Shown here piece by piece: positions 23,577 through 57,490 of a stretch of 64,000 bases of DNA (the first letter of the stretch is position 1; each line of letters opens with the position of its first letter). Source of the stretch: Haliclystus octoradiatus (lineage: Eukaryota; Cnidaria; Staurozoa; Stauromedusae; Haliclystidae). Location of the stretch: NCBI GenBank assembly GCA_916610825.1, contig OU744449.1, positions 15,822,415 through 15,886,414 on the forward strand. The letters are read 5' to 3'. Under the pieces are notes generated by a model. That model searched no databases and was not told the origin of the DNA. It saw only the letters and a program-made list of their open reading frames with translations. The position numbers and the translations under genes were made by a program.

Positions 23577-23870
23577 AGTTAATAAATGACAGCACCACAT
23601 ACTTAGACGATGGGTATGAAGTAGTGTTACCATGGAAGCCAGGCAAACATAGTAATGCAAAACATGAGAAATTTATTATTTGTAATGTAAATAATGTTAA
23701 ATGGGAAGAAATTACAGTGGATGAAAATAGTATGTGTTTAGAAAAGTTAAATGAAATTGAAATGATAAAAACAATAAAAGAATGTCAAAATGAAATGTTT
23801 GAAAGTGAAATTAAAAAATTATTAAAAGGAGAAGAGTTAAGTAAATCTTCGTGCTTGTTGTCGTAAACAC
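23577..23870 (+). pseudogene. BEL/Pao deletion junction
   Basis: YLDDGYEVVLPWKPG, which lies just upstream of RT in full-length BEL elements, is followed almost at once by a Lys/Glu-rich segment normally upstream of the integrase. About 2 kb of RT and RNase H is therefore absent. Confidence 0.7.
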
Positions 23871-23874
23871 CATT

Positions 23875-24929
23875 TTTAGATAAAAACGAATTATTAAGAG
23901 TTGTTGGTAGATTATGTAAAGCAGATCTACCCTATGATATTAAGCACCCAATTATTTTACCCAAAGGTCATTTGTTTTCTGAAAAAGTTGTTGAGTATTA
24001 CCATCGTATATGTAACCATGCAGGTGTTGATCATGTTCTCGGGTATATGAGGCAATATTTTGGGGTGATACATGGTAGAGAAATGGTAAAAAATTGTGGA
24101 GTGAAATGTAGAGAATGTTTAGAGCACAAAGCTAAGGTCTCTAAACAATTAATGGCTGAATTACCTCCTGAGCGGTTAGCAATAGGCAAACCTTGCTTTT
24201 ATAATACATCTGTCGATTATTCTGGGCCATTTGAAATCCTTGAAGGAAGAAATATACTCGTGAAACGTTATGATGCTCTTTATACTTGTATGACAGATCA
24301 AAAGTTGAAGGACAGAATTCAAGAGTTAAGGAGTCAAGTTGAAGTTTCAGCCCCTTTCCACCCCTCATTGGGGAGGGAGTTCATGAAGAATTAGTTAAAA
24401 GTACAAAATCAGCTATGTACAAAGTTTTAATAAGTAGGAAAAAGTCAGTAAGACATTTACATGATGATGAGTTTAGAACGTTGTTGGCATCAGTGATGGA
24501 AATTTTGAATTCTCAACCCCTAACGTATGCAAGTAGTGACCCAGAAGATCATAAAGTCATAACACCAAATCATTTTCTTCTTCAACTACCTTTTCTTGAT
24601 CCTCCACCAGGAGATTTTACAGAGATCCACCTAGAAACAACTACAAGTTTGTGCAAAATATTACCGAGCAAGTGTGGCAGAAACAGTATCTACCTTCTCT
24701 TTTACAACGTAGTAAATGGCATACTAAAAATAGAAATGTTGCAATTGGAGATGTTGTCCTCGTATTGGATCCAAATTTACCAAGAGGTCAGTGGAGAATT
24801 GGTACCGTGAATCGTGTCTATCCTGGAAAAGATGGCTATGCCAGAGCAGCAACTATTAAAACGGAGGATGGCGAAGTAAATCGACCAATAACTAGATTAT
24901 GTATACTGGAGAAGAGCAAAAAGAGGTGA
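23875..24929 (+). pseudogene. BEL/Pao integrase with core deletion
   Basis: The N-terminal zinc domain is complete: HRICNHAGVDHVL then CGVKCREC at about 24000-24120. It continues to VDYSGPFE, with the first catalytic Asp region, and KRYDALYTCM. The sequence then jumps to QKLKDRIQEL. The stretch with the second catalytic Asp is missing, so the enzyme is dead. The C-terminal part is recognisable in shifting frames: SSDPEDHKVITPNHFL, then NVAIGDVVLVLDPNLPRGQW and RPITRLCILE. Confidence 0.8.
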
Positions 24930-24993
24930 TCGTCAAACTATTATCAATATTAAATTAGTAAATTGTACCAGAGTTGGACGATGAGGGGGAGTA

Positions 24994-25385
24994 TGTTTCA
25001 GCGAAAACTGTTATGTATATACTTATATTTGTTTTAATCTTAATTTTTACAGTTTAGTAACATTTATTCTTATATTCAATCATTATCCAGTTAATTATCT
25101 TATTGTAATCCATAAATTGTAGTTCAGATTAATCTTTTATATTTATAATGTATTAGCAAGAATGTCCGTTTTTTGATCAACCAATATTTTAGAGATGAGT
25201 TTATTGCAAAGTTAGATATTAAGTGAGTGTATTGTGAGACTCGGTGATTGGTAGCTCATCAGCTATATGGCTCCAACCCGTCGTGAGAAAGTTACTTGAT
25301 AGCATTCAAGTTTGTCATTTTAGTAATCTTACTTGTGTTTTGACTCGCAATAGTAATTCATACAGTCCTCATTTTGGCCAGAAGA
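24994..25385 (+). repeat. BEL/Pao 3' LTR
   Basis: Starts TGTTTCAGCG after the purine tract and ends in ccagaaga, immediately followed by the TSD GTGAT. Confidence 0.85.
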
Positions 25386-25390
25386 GTGAT

Positions 25391-25490
25391 TCAATTATGT
25401 TAGAAAGAAAGATGTTGTGTATGTTATGTTATGTAATGTATGTGATCATGGAAGTGAGGCAGGCAGTGCACAAGATGCCTACTAGTTAGC
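25391..25490 (+). pseudogene. Gypsy-1 integrase remnant right of the BEL insertion
   Basis: The integrase frame interrupted at 20472 resumes as IQLC-stop-KE. The remainder (tatgttatgttatgtaatgt...) is too decayed to follow. Confidence 0.45.
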
Positions 25491-26906
25491 ATGCGGTTGG
25501 ACATGAATGGATTACTGTAAACTATGAATGTCTCTTATCTTTTACAGTTACCGTATTCGATAATGCGGCATTAACTTGAACAGGGACAACATGATACACT
25601 TTAAAATGAATCTATAGCTAGAAGCTGCCATTTCTTATAGTTCAAAGCTACATCACATACTCAATACAATTCCACATAGATCACATAACGTAGCAATCAC
25701 ATATAAATTACGCGGTGGATATTGTTCTGGCTGCCGGAAAGCTGTCTTCAAAAGATAATGTTCCGTGCGTCCTTCGCGCATGCGTATGTAGATAGTAAAC
25801 ATGGCTGTGTCGATCGATCCAAAATTATATCGTAAAAAGTTTGTAAAAAAATTCACCCACACCGTAAATTGGATCGACTGTTTGGAATAAATATTAAGAA
25901 AAACGATATTCAGCATATCTCTGCATTAATCATTTTATTCTGTGTTTGATTTATCGAAGCTTTTCAGCGATGCAACCCAGCGCAGCGTTTTTAATGTTTG
26001 AGTGTCGTGACATTTATTTGGCGCGCTTAAAAGGTTTTAGCGAATATTTATGCTGCCTAACAATATTTCAAAACATTTTTACTATGGTAATTTGTAATAA
26101 TATGGGATAATTACTTATTAGTCATTTCCTTTTCCTGTAACTGATGCAATATGCGGCCTACCAATTCTGATTTTGTCGTATACCAAAAGTCAAAACCCCG
26201 AAACTCAAAACCAAAGCCGTGTTCGTTCGCTTTTTCTATAAGTTTGGAAGAACGGTGGCATCCAGCGTCGTGAATCCCTCATATAAAGTGTTTTCAACCT
26301 CTAGCATTTTAAATTAAATTATTTTATATTCTATTATAAAACTGATGAACAGGATTGTTATTAACGTGGTTGAGGAACAGGACCGTCCATCGCCATTGCA
26401 TCTTGAATGAATGTGAGAGGAACGCAAACAGCACATTAAGCATGCGCAGAAGACGCACGGAACATTATCTCTAGCACTCAGGATTCCGGCTGCCGGAACA
26501 TTATCCACTTCGTATAAATTATCAAAGGTAATAACATAGTTCCAGATATTTGATTTAAAACTTACACATTCTAGAGTATAAATGCAAACCCTCCCTTCTG
26601 ACACAGGTGGGCAGCGGCTGCGTCCTTTGTTTGGGATACTGACCAGCATTTTTGTCAGAGATTTTGATTACCGGAAACATTTTTCTGCTTTGGTGAGCAA
26701 TTTTTTTCTTTAAAGCCCTCTCGTGAATGAAATCCTGGCATCATCCCCGGTTCAGGTCTACAAACATGTTTACAACTTTAAAACTTCCTTATTGGATCAG
26801 ATATGACATTTTTATAGAGGCAGCTACTTCACATGTAAACAAGCAATTTGCTCATATTGACAACTAAGTCAAAATCAAAATACACACACACATATCTATT
26901 CTTTAG
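25491..26906. other. Candidate upstream region of the thioredoxin reductase gene
   Basis: No certain exon. Two NRF-1-like words (GCGCATGCGT at about 25776 and GCATGCGCA at about 26441) lie in locally GC-richer DNA. An ATG in a good context (aaacATGG) at 25801 opens a 29-codon frame (MAVSIDPKLYRKKFVKKF...). It has no stated homology and cannot be joined in phase with confidence to the first TXNRD exon at 26907. The true 5' exon may be here or to the left. Confidence 0.3.
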
Positions 26907-49745
<22,839 letters not shown>

Positions 49746-52700
49746 GTCAGTAGATAAGTTCAGATTATATTATTGAACGCGTGTGTTTATTGAAGATGAC
49801 TTGACATGATCAATTATCTAATATAAGGCCTACCGCAGCTATGTCCAGTTATGTCTTTATTTAATTGTCCTAGAATATAAAGTCGACTTGAGAATTTCAT
49901 AAAACTTCCATCTCGCAGATTAAATCAGCAATGAGTGTTGTGGTCCATTATGGACCTTCTATGATAAAACTTTCAGATCACTTATAATTAAACAATTGAC
50001 TAAGCTTTCTATCGCTGTATAATACGGAGTATGAACTCTGGAGGAGAACATGAGACACAATACGCATAGAAACGATGTAGCATTAATCAATACATCTTAA
50101 TCATTCCTTTAATAAAAATTTAATTTATTTCACATCAATTGAGTCGATTGAAATGTATAATTTAACGTAGCTTTATCTACATAGAAAAAACTTTATTTTA
50201 TGTGCTGAAAGGAAGCCAGAACACATTAATTATTATAAATTACAAATATTCAGTCGAATTTCGAAATCTGAAACTATTCATAAAAAATCACTTCAAATCC
50301 GATCCTATCCGAAGACCTAAAATATTAATCCGAATCTTACCCGATACGATCGGATTGCGTTCGGTTCGAATTCATAAATCTTTATTGCAATATATACAAC
50401 ACTAATGTGGTGTTCACAAAATAACGCCGTCAAGGTGTGGCCGGTCAAACTCGTGGCATTGCATGCAATCTATTCAAAATTACATTAATTTAGCTTCAAC
50501 AAGACACATGATCCACTGATTTCTGTTATTAACATGATCAATAGACATCTTTTGTTAATTAAAAATGATTTACTGCTTCATATTAAAAAAAAATTATCAA
50601 AATCGTCGATAAAAGATTGCCGAACGGCGGAGTTGAACTGACGACCCTGATTTTGTATAACCAGAGCATTAACCAATAAGCCACTGACTTACTTTCTGTT
50701 ATCGGCACTTTAACTGTCGCGATCAACAAACCTACTGCTTCGACGACGTATTATTGAACAAGGCCGACCCACGCTCGTGTATTGAAAATCAAATTATATA
50801 TATAATCTGAAAATATTATGATATGATAGTAAATGAGCCTATATATTTTTGATCTTTGCAATCTCAGCAAGCAGGCATGTGATTTTCATGGCAGTCTATC
50901 AAAATATCAAGATTTCGTTGAAAATAAAATTTTGTAAGTAAAAAAAAGAAGTGAAAAATTGGCCTGATAGTGCTTCTTGTTATCAAATTTTCCAGAATAA
51001 TAGCATCAACATTCTTTTGAAAGGAAATGAAGTTCTATAATAAATCGCTATACTAATTTGATATTGATATCATGTTACATCTTGTTGTCAATATTTCTAC
51101 GCGCTATTTATAATACATTATAGATGTCGAATGAAAGAAAAGACGACTATGAATAAATTAATTATTTTGATAGAAAAATGAAAACAACTCATTTTGCCAG
51201 ATTCATGATATGCATATTTATTCAGAATTTATTGAAACGGACGCGATGGTTTATAGAGTGGAAATGTTTAGTGCAGCTTCAAAGATATAAAATATCATAG
51301 CTGATGGTAGTATTTAAATGCTCATGTTATGATGTCTGATGAAAAGGATTTACTTATATAGAAAATGAATCTACTTTACCTTGCATTTGATCGCGATATG
51401 AAATGATCATTTTTGTCAGAATTATTTCGAATAAAAAACAATTTATAATATATTCTTATCGGGCTCACATTCTCCTTCGATAAAATATGGTTGTTAACTT
51501 ATTATTGATTGGTGTATTAACTCAGAGAACCCGCTATTATGTATTTAAATGTTGTTTGGAGATTATGCCGCTCGTATAGTTTTTATTTGGATCTCATTTG
51601 GAAAATGGTGAGTTGTATTTTAATAAATATTAATTGCTATGATCGATTATTTCATGCAACCTTTTCGCTTTTTATTTTTGTAACACAAGGTTTGTTACAC
51701 TCATCCAAACTGTATTAACTATTTAAAAATGTTTTTGAATTATGTTTTTGTGCTTTTAATTTCAAAGCAAAATTTTTGAACGCTGAAAATATTATAATTA
51801 TTATTATTTTTCACAAATCATACGCTCAATTCAATTTAACTTTGTTGAATTTGATATACCTGAAATTAACTTTATTAAATGTTGATCAACGATAATAACA
51901 AGACACCGCTATTTTTATTCTCGAAACTGTAGTAACATATTGTATCTTATTCTTATAGCAAGTCAACAAAATGAAATTTTAATTTTAATCGATGCTTACA
52001 ATTCCTTCGCTAATTATGGAAGCAAAATCTGAAAATAAAAGCCTGCCTGCTCAAAACCAAATGATTCATATTTTTATATTAAATAATAAATTATAGAAAT
52101 ACTTTTGTGCAATGCCTTGATTAATTCTAAACTCTATAATTTTACACTGTAGACAGATAATCTATTCGAACTTTGAATATTTTTCCTCTATTAGTCGAAT
52201 GCCAACGTCATTTTGAAAATTCTTGCAAGTTAATTTGTTTTTATGCCCTGCGATAGATTATTCATTTCAAAACAGATTGTTTGCTCAGTGTTCTCACAAA
52301 TTATATCTCAAAATATCCTTTTTAAAAGTGAAATGTTTTGTATCTCGAGTTTGAGAAAAGTAATGAACGGCATTTTGTTTCATTAATAAATTAAATTAAG
52401 ACCTTAAGTCTCTTTAATTTCATAGCGTTTGTGCCGCGCTATATGTATTGCTGATATCAACACTACATGAAATAGGTCTACGTTTCTTTGAGTTCAAAAC
52501 ATATTTTGTCTGGCCTAGTTCTACTGGTAATTCTGGTAATTCAATGTAATTCAGTATTTCGTATTGTTTTAATTATCATAAAACTGATTCAGTTTTAAGT
52601 TTCACTTGTTCAAACAATTTACACGCAGCTTTTAAATTCAAAGCAAAATATTTTTGTTCTGGGGATTTCAATTTGAATTCGATTTGGCTGCCCGCTAGAT

Positions 52701-52984
52701 TATCGACCTATGAAATTTTTCAAAATCTCTGAATTTTTTAATGCAATGATATCAAATAAAATATCAGATGAAGTATATTATTTTAAAACAACGTCATAGA
52801 CCCATACTTTTCATACAACAAATTTGTTACTGTACACGGTTATCTCGACACAAATGTTTGCATAATTTCCCGACAACGGATTATCCGTATTATTTCGCCA
52901 GTAAGACGTACATAAGTCGCGGACAGACACAGAAATATAGTGATATATAAACAGACAGTATTATGTATATAAGTGATATATAAG
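49746..52984. other. No exon found; AT-rich
   Basis: I looked for the terminal TXNRD exon (GIHP..CAEVF followed by Gly-Cys-TGA-Gly) in plus-strand frames and saw none. A degenerate tRNA-like segment lies at 50622-50708; otherwise nothing is recognised. Confidence 0.5.
50622..50708 (-). repeat. Degenerate tRNA-like (SINE-type) segment
   Basis: The minus strand has an A-box-like TGGCTTATTGG, a 5-bp anticodon-type stem (CTGGT/ATCAG) with an 8-base loop, and a B-box-like GTTCAACTCC. The segment ends GTTCGGC, which partly pairs with GCCGATA at the start. The oversized loop and irregular acceptor argue for a tRNA-derived repeat rather than a working tRNA. Confidence 0.35.
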
Positions 52985-53627
52985 TGATAGTATAGTATAG
53001 TATAGTATAGTATAGTATAGTATAGTATAGTATAGTATAGTATATTATAGTATAATATAGGATAGGATAGGATAGGATAGGGTGGTATATAATAGGGTGG
53101 TATAGAATAGTATAGTATAGGATAGGATGGTATAGGATAGGGTGGTGAAGGATAGGGTGGTATAGAATAGTATAGTATAGTATAGTATGGTATAGTATAG
53201 TATAGTATAGTATAGTATAGTATAATATAGTATAGTATAGTATAGTATAGTATAGTATAGTATAGTATAGTATAGTATAGTGTAGTATAGTATAGTGTAG
53301 TATAGTATAGTATAGTATAATATAGGATAGGATAGGATAGGGTGGTATAGGATAGTATAGTATAGTATAGAATAGTAGGATAGGGTGGTATAGGATAGGG
53401 TGGTATAGAATAGTATAGTAGAGGATAGGATGGTATAGGATAGGGTGGTAAAGGATAGGGTAGTATAGAATAGTATAGTATAGTTTAGGATAGGATAGGA
53501 TAGGATAGGGTGGTATAGGATAGGGTGGTATAGAATAGTATAGTATAGGATAGGATGGTATAGGATAGGGTGGTGAAGGATAGGGTGGTATAGAATAGTA
53601 TAGTATATTATAGTATGGTATAGTTTT
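52985..53627. repeat. (TATAG)n minisatellite with GATAGGGTGG variants
   Basis: About 640 bp of 5-bp units (TATAG), interspersed with longer units such as gataggataggatagggtgg that recur in a higher-order pattern (for example near 53060, 53330 and 53490). The PLE-type ORF1 region starts at the array's right edge. Short ctatactatatacta words occur again at about 58112. Confidence 0.93.
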
Positions 53628-53781
53628 GACAAACCTTATTGTACCATTCATTCTGCAAACTTTTCAATCATGTCGTACCTCTACTATTGACTGCAATTCA
53701 ATATTACAATGTATTTTATTATACCTACTTGACATCACCAAATCCACATACCAATCATATCATATTATCATTATAACCAGA

Positions 53782-55164
53782 ATGGCAAACTCAATCATCA
53801 ACACCGTGAGTTTCACACAGGACGACGAGGAAGAGAATGCTCTACTTCAGGAAGTACCTGATAGAGATCTCTGTACCTCTGAAACAACATCAACCGCCAT
53901 CACCTCAACCGCATCAACAACGACACCAACATCAACAACCCAATATATCATGATTAACCCTTTAGCTGTTGAGATACCATCATCACAAAGGTATTTACCT
54001 CGCCTTACAACCATGGCCAAAGCAACAAAACCAGACATACAACCACCACCACCACCAACCGCAACGATCACCACAAACATGCTACCAACGTCAACTGTCA
54101 CCTCAACGGATATATCGGAACCAATGGAAGTAGACACACCATGTCCACTACCGAACCAACCTCGAAAAGGACAACAGCTACTACCAGATGACTTCCTGAT
54201 CAAAACATTAATCGACACAGGTAACCCGACACCAACCAACCAGACCGTTATTCAATTCTTCCTTACCGTCTTGAACCTTTTATCTTTACCACAAGACGGT
54301 ATTGACAGTTGTGAACCACCGAAAGATATCAACAACCATGTAAAATCAAACCAATTCCGGAACTTTGTTGATCATCTAGAAATGATCTTACTAGAAATTC
54401 TGCAGTTAAACTTCCTAAAAGAGTGTCAAAGCAAAGACATTCTTCTTGGATATGAAGAAATACGTGTGGCAAAACCATCAAGCGCACTATCTGATAGAAT
54501 AAAAACCGAATACCTAACAAAACGAAAAGACCTAACCATGTCTTACCTCAAAACAATTAACCAGTTGCAGATTGACTCTACAAAACAAAACCTACCATCG
54601 CTGGTAGACCATTTCTCAGTCAGTTATCTGCACCCGGAAAGACTGATTGGCGATAAAGTAGCACTAACAAAAATAATCAACAAAGCATGGTGCGTATTAT
54701 TCCCATCCATAAAGAAAAACCTGAAATCCAAACATACCAAGCTAAATGTAATGATTAGGTTGGAGTCTCAAAAAGATTCTACTACCGGCCAACCAACATC
54801 ATTACCACCACCTTTGATGGCACCAGAAAACCGCAAAAGACCATCAACCTCAACAAAAAGACAGTCAAGGGACAGGAAACGCTATACCAGCCCTGACCCT
54901 GACAGACATCAATCATCAAACGAAGTTTTGAGGCGCGGATCCCAAACCAGGAGCCCGTCTCGAGACTCAAGGCGTCGATCAACCTCACATGAGTCCGGAC
55001 AGGATACTAGGAACCACACTAGAGACCTGTCCCATGACTCAAGACACCAAAGAAACTCTAGAAATCAAGCACCCACTAACCGTCAGAACAACAACAACAA
55101 CCGAGACCAAAGTACACCTCCACGCAGAAGCCAGAATCAAAGTAACAACTACAACCGGAGATAG
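53782..55164 (+). CDS. PLE ORF1: acidic/Pro-Thr-rich then SR-rich protein
   Basis: 460 codons from the first good ATG (agaATGGC), opening MANSIINTVSFTQDDEEENA. Residues about 30-120 are Thr/Ser/Pro-rich. The centre, about 140-350, is a mixed helical region (FFLTVLNLLSLPQDG, FRNFVDHLEMILLEILQLNF, SVSYLHPERLIGDK). The last 90 residues are Arg/Ser-rich with repeated SRDS/RRRS words and an Asn run, suggesting RNA binding. I do not recognise a named domain. It ends at a TAG in the same frame as the RT; the sequence after the TAG stays open and low-complexity. It could be a fused N-terminal extension or a Gag-like partner. Confidence 0.65.
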   Translation: MANSIINTVSFTQDDEEENALLQEVPDRDLCTSETTSTAITSTASTTTPTSTTQYIMINPLAVEIPSSQRYLPRLTTMAKATKPDIQPPPPPTATITTNMLPTSTVTSTDISEPMEVDTPCPLPNQPRKGQQLLPDDFLIKTLIDTGNPTPTNQTVIQFFLTVLNLLSLPQDGIDSCEPPKDINNHVKSNQFRNFVDHLEMILLEILQLNFLKECQSKDILLGYEEIRVAKPSSALSDRIKTEYLTKRKDLTMSYLKTINQLQIDSTKQNLPSLVDHFSVSYLHPERLIGDKVALTKIINKAWCVLFPSIKKNLKSKHTKLNVMIRLESQKDSTTGQPTSLPPPLMAPENRKRPSTSTKRQSRDRKRYTSPDPDRHQSSNEVLRRGSQTRSPSRDSRRRSTSHESGQDTRNHTRDLSHDSRHQRNSRNQAPTNRQNNNNNRDQSTPPRRSQNQSNNYNRR

Positions 55165-57279
55165 CAACAAAACGAATCTCAACCACCATCACAACCAATA
55201 CTATTAACATCTGCCAATCAAGTAATAACCCCACTTATCAAACCAATTAATGAACCAATTATCAAGAACAAAACCAATCTGAATACCAATAACCTTGAAG
55301 GAAAAACAACCTGTTCATTCAAGAACTTCTTACATTACTTGGAACAAACCTTTGAAAACTACCAACTTCAGCTCTCATCACCTACACACAAGGCACTGAA
55401 AGAAATCTACAAACTTCTCCAAGATACGGGTTTCATCCATCACGAGCAAGACCTCAATAAAACCAAAAGCCTATTGAATCAACTTGTCCCACCTCGAGTC
55501 GTAAACCTTAGCAGCATAAACTTGCCGACACAAATAATGAATCTCCTCAACATGGGACCAAACTTCTGTCTTGAACCAACGGAGCTCTACCCGAATATGT
55601 ACCTTCAAGAAGTTTTTGAAAAGATGGACAACCAAATACGCACACATTATTTTAAAAACAGCTATAGTAATAGTAATGCAACACATGAACTCCAACACCT
55701 AATCCGGAAATTTCAACACCCGATTGCTAACGCCTGGGATGACCACATAACCAAACCAAGAGGAAGGAAATTACCAGCCAACGTAGAACGATTTCTCAAA
55801 CAATTCAAGAAAGATTTGCTACTTACAAACCATATTACTTTTACCGAACAAACCAATCACCACATAATAAGTCAACTAAAGAATCTACAACAGGAACATA
55901 ACCTCATCATCAAACGAGCTGACAAAGGAGGCGCCCTCACAATTTTAACCTTATCACAATATACCGAACGTGTGATGACACATCTAGCAGACACAACCAC
56001 CTACTACCATTTAAAAGAAAACCCTCGACCACGGTTCAAAAAAGAATTACACACATTCTGCGAAAATCTACACAAGAACAACCTGATTGATGACAAAGCA
56101 CTAGATCTACTTAAAATTGATCCTGGAAATGGGAACACTCAATTCTACATCCTTCCAAAGATTCACAAACAAAATGCTCCTGGAAGACCAATCATATCTG
56201 CATGTACTGCTCTGACAGACCCACTCTCAGCTTATGTTGATTACCACATCAACCCATTAAGGCAACTTATTCCATCTCACATTGAAAATACACCAGACTT
56301 ATTGAGCAAACTGGAAACACTAACCTTACCACCTAATTGTACACTGGTCACCTTAGATGTCTCAAGTCTGTACACTAACATCCCTCATAAAGAAGGACTA
56401 GCAGCCGTAGAAAGTTTCATCAATGAGAACCTACATGCGTACAATGGACCACCACCACGAACCTTACTAGCAATGATTCAAAGAATACTTACCACAAACT
56501 ATTTTCAATATAACGACAAGTTCTACCTACAACTCAGAGGAACTGCAATGGGCACAAGAATGGCTCCTGCATATGCAGACATATTTATGCATGTTCTTGA
56601 AAAGAAAGCCCTAGACCAGCATCCACTATCACCGCTAATTTATTTCAGATATTTGGATGATATCCTAATGATATGGCCACACAGCTCGGACGAACTGCAC
56701 AACTTTGTGGAGACCCTTAACAACACCTGTAGTACCATAAATTTTACCATGGAATCTTCCACAAGCCAAATAGCATTTCTAGACCTTAAAATTTACATTG
56801 AGGATGACACCCTGTTAACAGATCTCCACACAAAACCAACAGACACCAATAACCTTCTACCATACCAGTCATTTCACCCAGAACAGACTAAAATTGGGAT
56901 TGTTAAATCACAAACAGCAAGGTATTACCAAAACATTTCAAACCCTGCCATACTATACCTGCGATTATACCTCTTATACACAATTTTCATGGAGAGGGGC
57001 TACCCATCTACGATAACATTGAGAGCAATAAAAACAACAATAGAAAACCAAAAATTTCCAAAGAAAAATTTGGTCACAGTAAAAAGAAGGCTACCTCTTG
57101 TCCTACCATACCATCCAATTTTTCAAACAACTCAACTATTAATCAACGAAACCCTAAAGCCATTTCTAGAACAACAAGTCTGTTTACATCAATTACAACC
57201 ACAAATTGTACACTCAAGACATGAAAACTTACGTGATCTCATCATACGAACAAGAGACCCGATTCACACAAATCAATAA
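55165..57279 (+). CDS. Penelope-type reverse transcriptase
   Basis: The frame is open directly from the TAG at 55162. No ATG precedes residue 200 or so in a good context, so translation probably depends on ORF1. PLE hallmarks in order: IIKRADKGGALTILTLSQY, FYILPKIHKQNAPGRPIISA, LVTLDVSSLYTNIPHKEGL, LQLRGTAMGTRMAPAYADIF, catalytic YLDDILMIW (56650-56676), FLDLKIYIEDD, TDLHTKPTDTNNLLPYQSFH, and the C-terminal IVHSRHENLRDLIIR. PLE RTs are related to telomerase. All catalytic Asp residues are present. The frame stops right after the NLRDL segment, where other PLEs continue into a Cys motif and GIY-YIG. Confidence 0.9.
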   Translation, partial: QQNESQPPSQPILLTSANQVITPLIKPINEPIIKNKTNLNTNNLEGKTTCSFKNFLHYLEQTFENYQLQLSSPTHKALKEIYKLLQDTGFIHHEQDLNKTKSLLNQLVPPRVVNLSSINLPTQIMNLLNMGPNFCLEPTELYPNMYLQEVFEKMDNQIRTHYFKNSYSNSNATHELQHLIRKFQHPIANAWDDHITKPRGRKLPANVERFLKQFKKDLLLTNHITFTEQTNHHIISQLKNLQQEHNLIIKRADKGGALTILTLSQYTERVMTHLADTTTYYHLKENPRPRFKKELHTFCENLHKNNLIDDKALDLLKIDPGNGNTQFYILPKIHKQNAPGRPIISACTALTDPLSAYVDYHINPLRQLIPSHIENTPDLLSKLETLTLPPNCTLVTLDVSSLYTNIPHKEGLAAVESFINENLHAYNGPPPRTLLAMIQRILTTNYFQYNDKFYLQLRGTAMGTRMAPAYADIFMHVLEKKALDQHPLSPLIYFRYLDDILMIWPHSSDELHNFVETLNNTCSTINFTMESSTSQIAFLDLKIYIEDDTLLTDLHTKPTDTNNLLPYQSFHPEQTKIGIVKSQTARYYQNISNPAILYLRLYLLYTIFMERGYPSTITLRAIKTTIENQKFPKKNLVTVKRRLPLVLPYHPIFQTTQLLINETLKPFLEQQVCLHQLQPQIVHSRHENLRDLIIRTRDPIHTNQ

Positions 57280-57490
57280 TCAATCAACAATCACATACCT
57301 ACATACCTACAGTAAAATACACCTACATGGACTAATTATAAAGCAAATTAAAGATTTTTTAAAAAAATTTAAAATAAAAAGTCCACTTACCAACAAACTA
57401 ATGTCACAGGAAAGACTACCACCATCTTTACGGAAACCAGCATATTATTACAAAACCAACTATCTCACTTTGATACCAATCACAGCTTGA

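Larger units (their letters stand above)
20468..25390 (+). mobile_element. BEL/Pao LTR retrotransposon, internally deleted, with 5-bp TSD
   Basis: LTRs of about 390 bp at 20473-20866 and 24994-25385 are flanked by the direct repeat GTGAT (20468-20472 and 25386-25390). It has a tRNA-type primer site (tggtcacgtcgaaacgg) just after the 5' LTR and a purine tract (gatgagggggagta) before the 3' LTR. Gag, zinc knuckles, protease and integrase parts are present. The whole RT/RNase H region is missing between the protease end and the pre-integrase segment, and the integrase core is internally deleted. The element cannot move on its own. The LTRs differ at several sites, so it is not brand new. Confidence 0.9.
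53630..57490 (+). mobile_element. Endonuclease-less Penelope-like retroelement
   Basis: A 3.5-kb frame runs from the ATG at 53782 to a TAA at 57277-57279 with a single internal TAG (55162-55164). It encodes an ORF1 and a PLE-type reverse transcriptase. The GIY-YIG domain that normally follows the PLE RT is absent; the next 200 bp hold only an unrelated 3' segment. The left edge touches the (TATAG)n array. No terminal repeat, hammerhead core or TSD was recognised. Confidence 0.78.

Noticed and set aside
26700..26760. ATGAAATCCTGGCATC... with a GT donor at about 26756 as the first TXNRD exon
   Set aside because: Its phase (2) does not match the phase required by the exon at 26907 (1).
52890..53651. 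Long Tyr/Ile/Pro-rich minus-strand frames (253 and 195 codons)
   Set aside because: They follow from the 5-bp periodicity of the TATAG minisatellite, which lacks stops in some frames; no gene signal.
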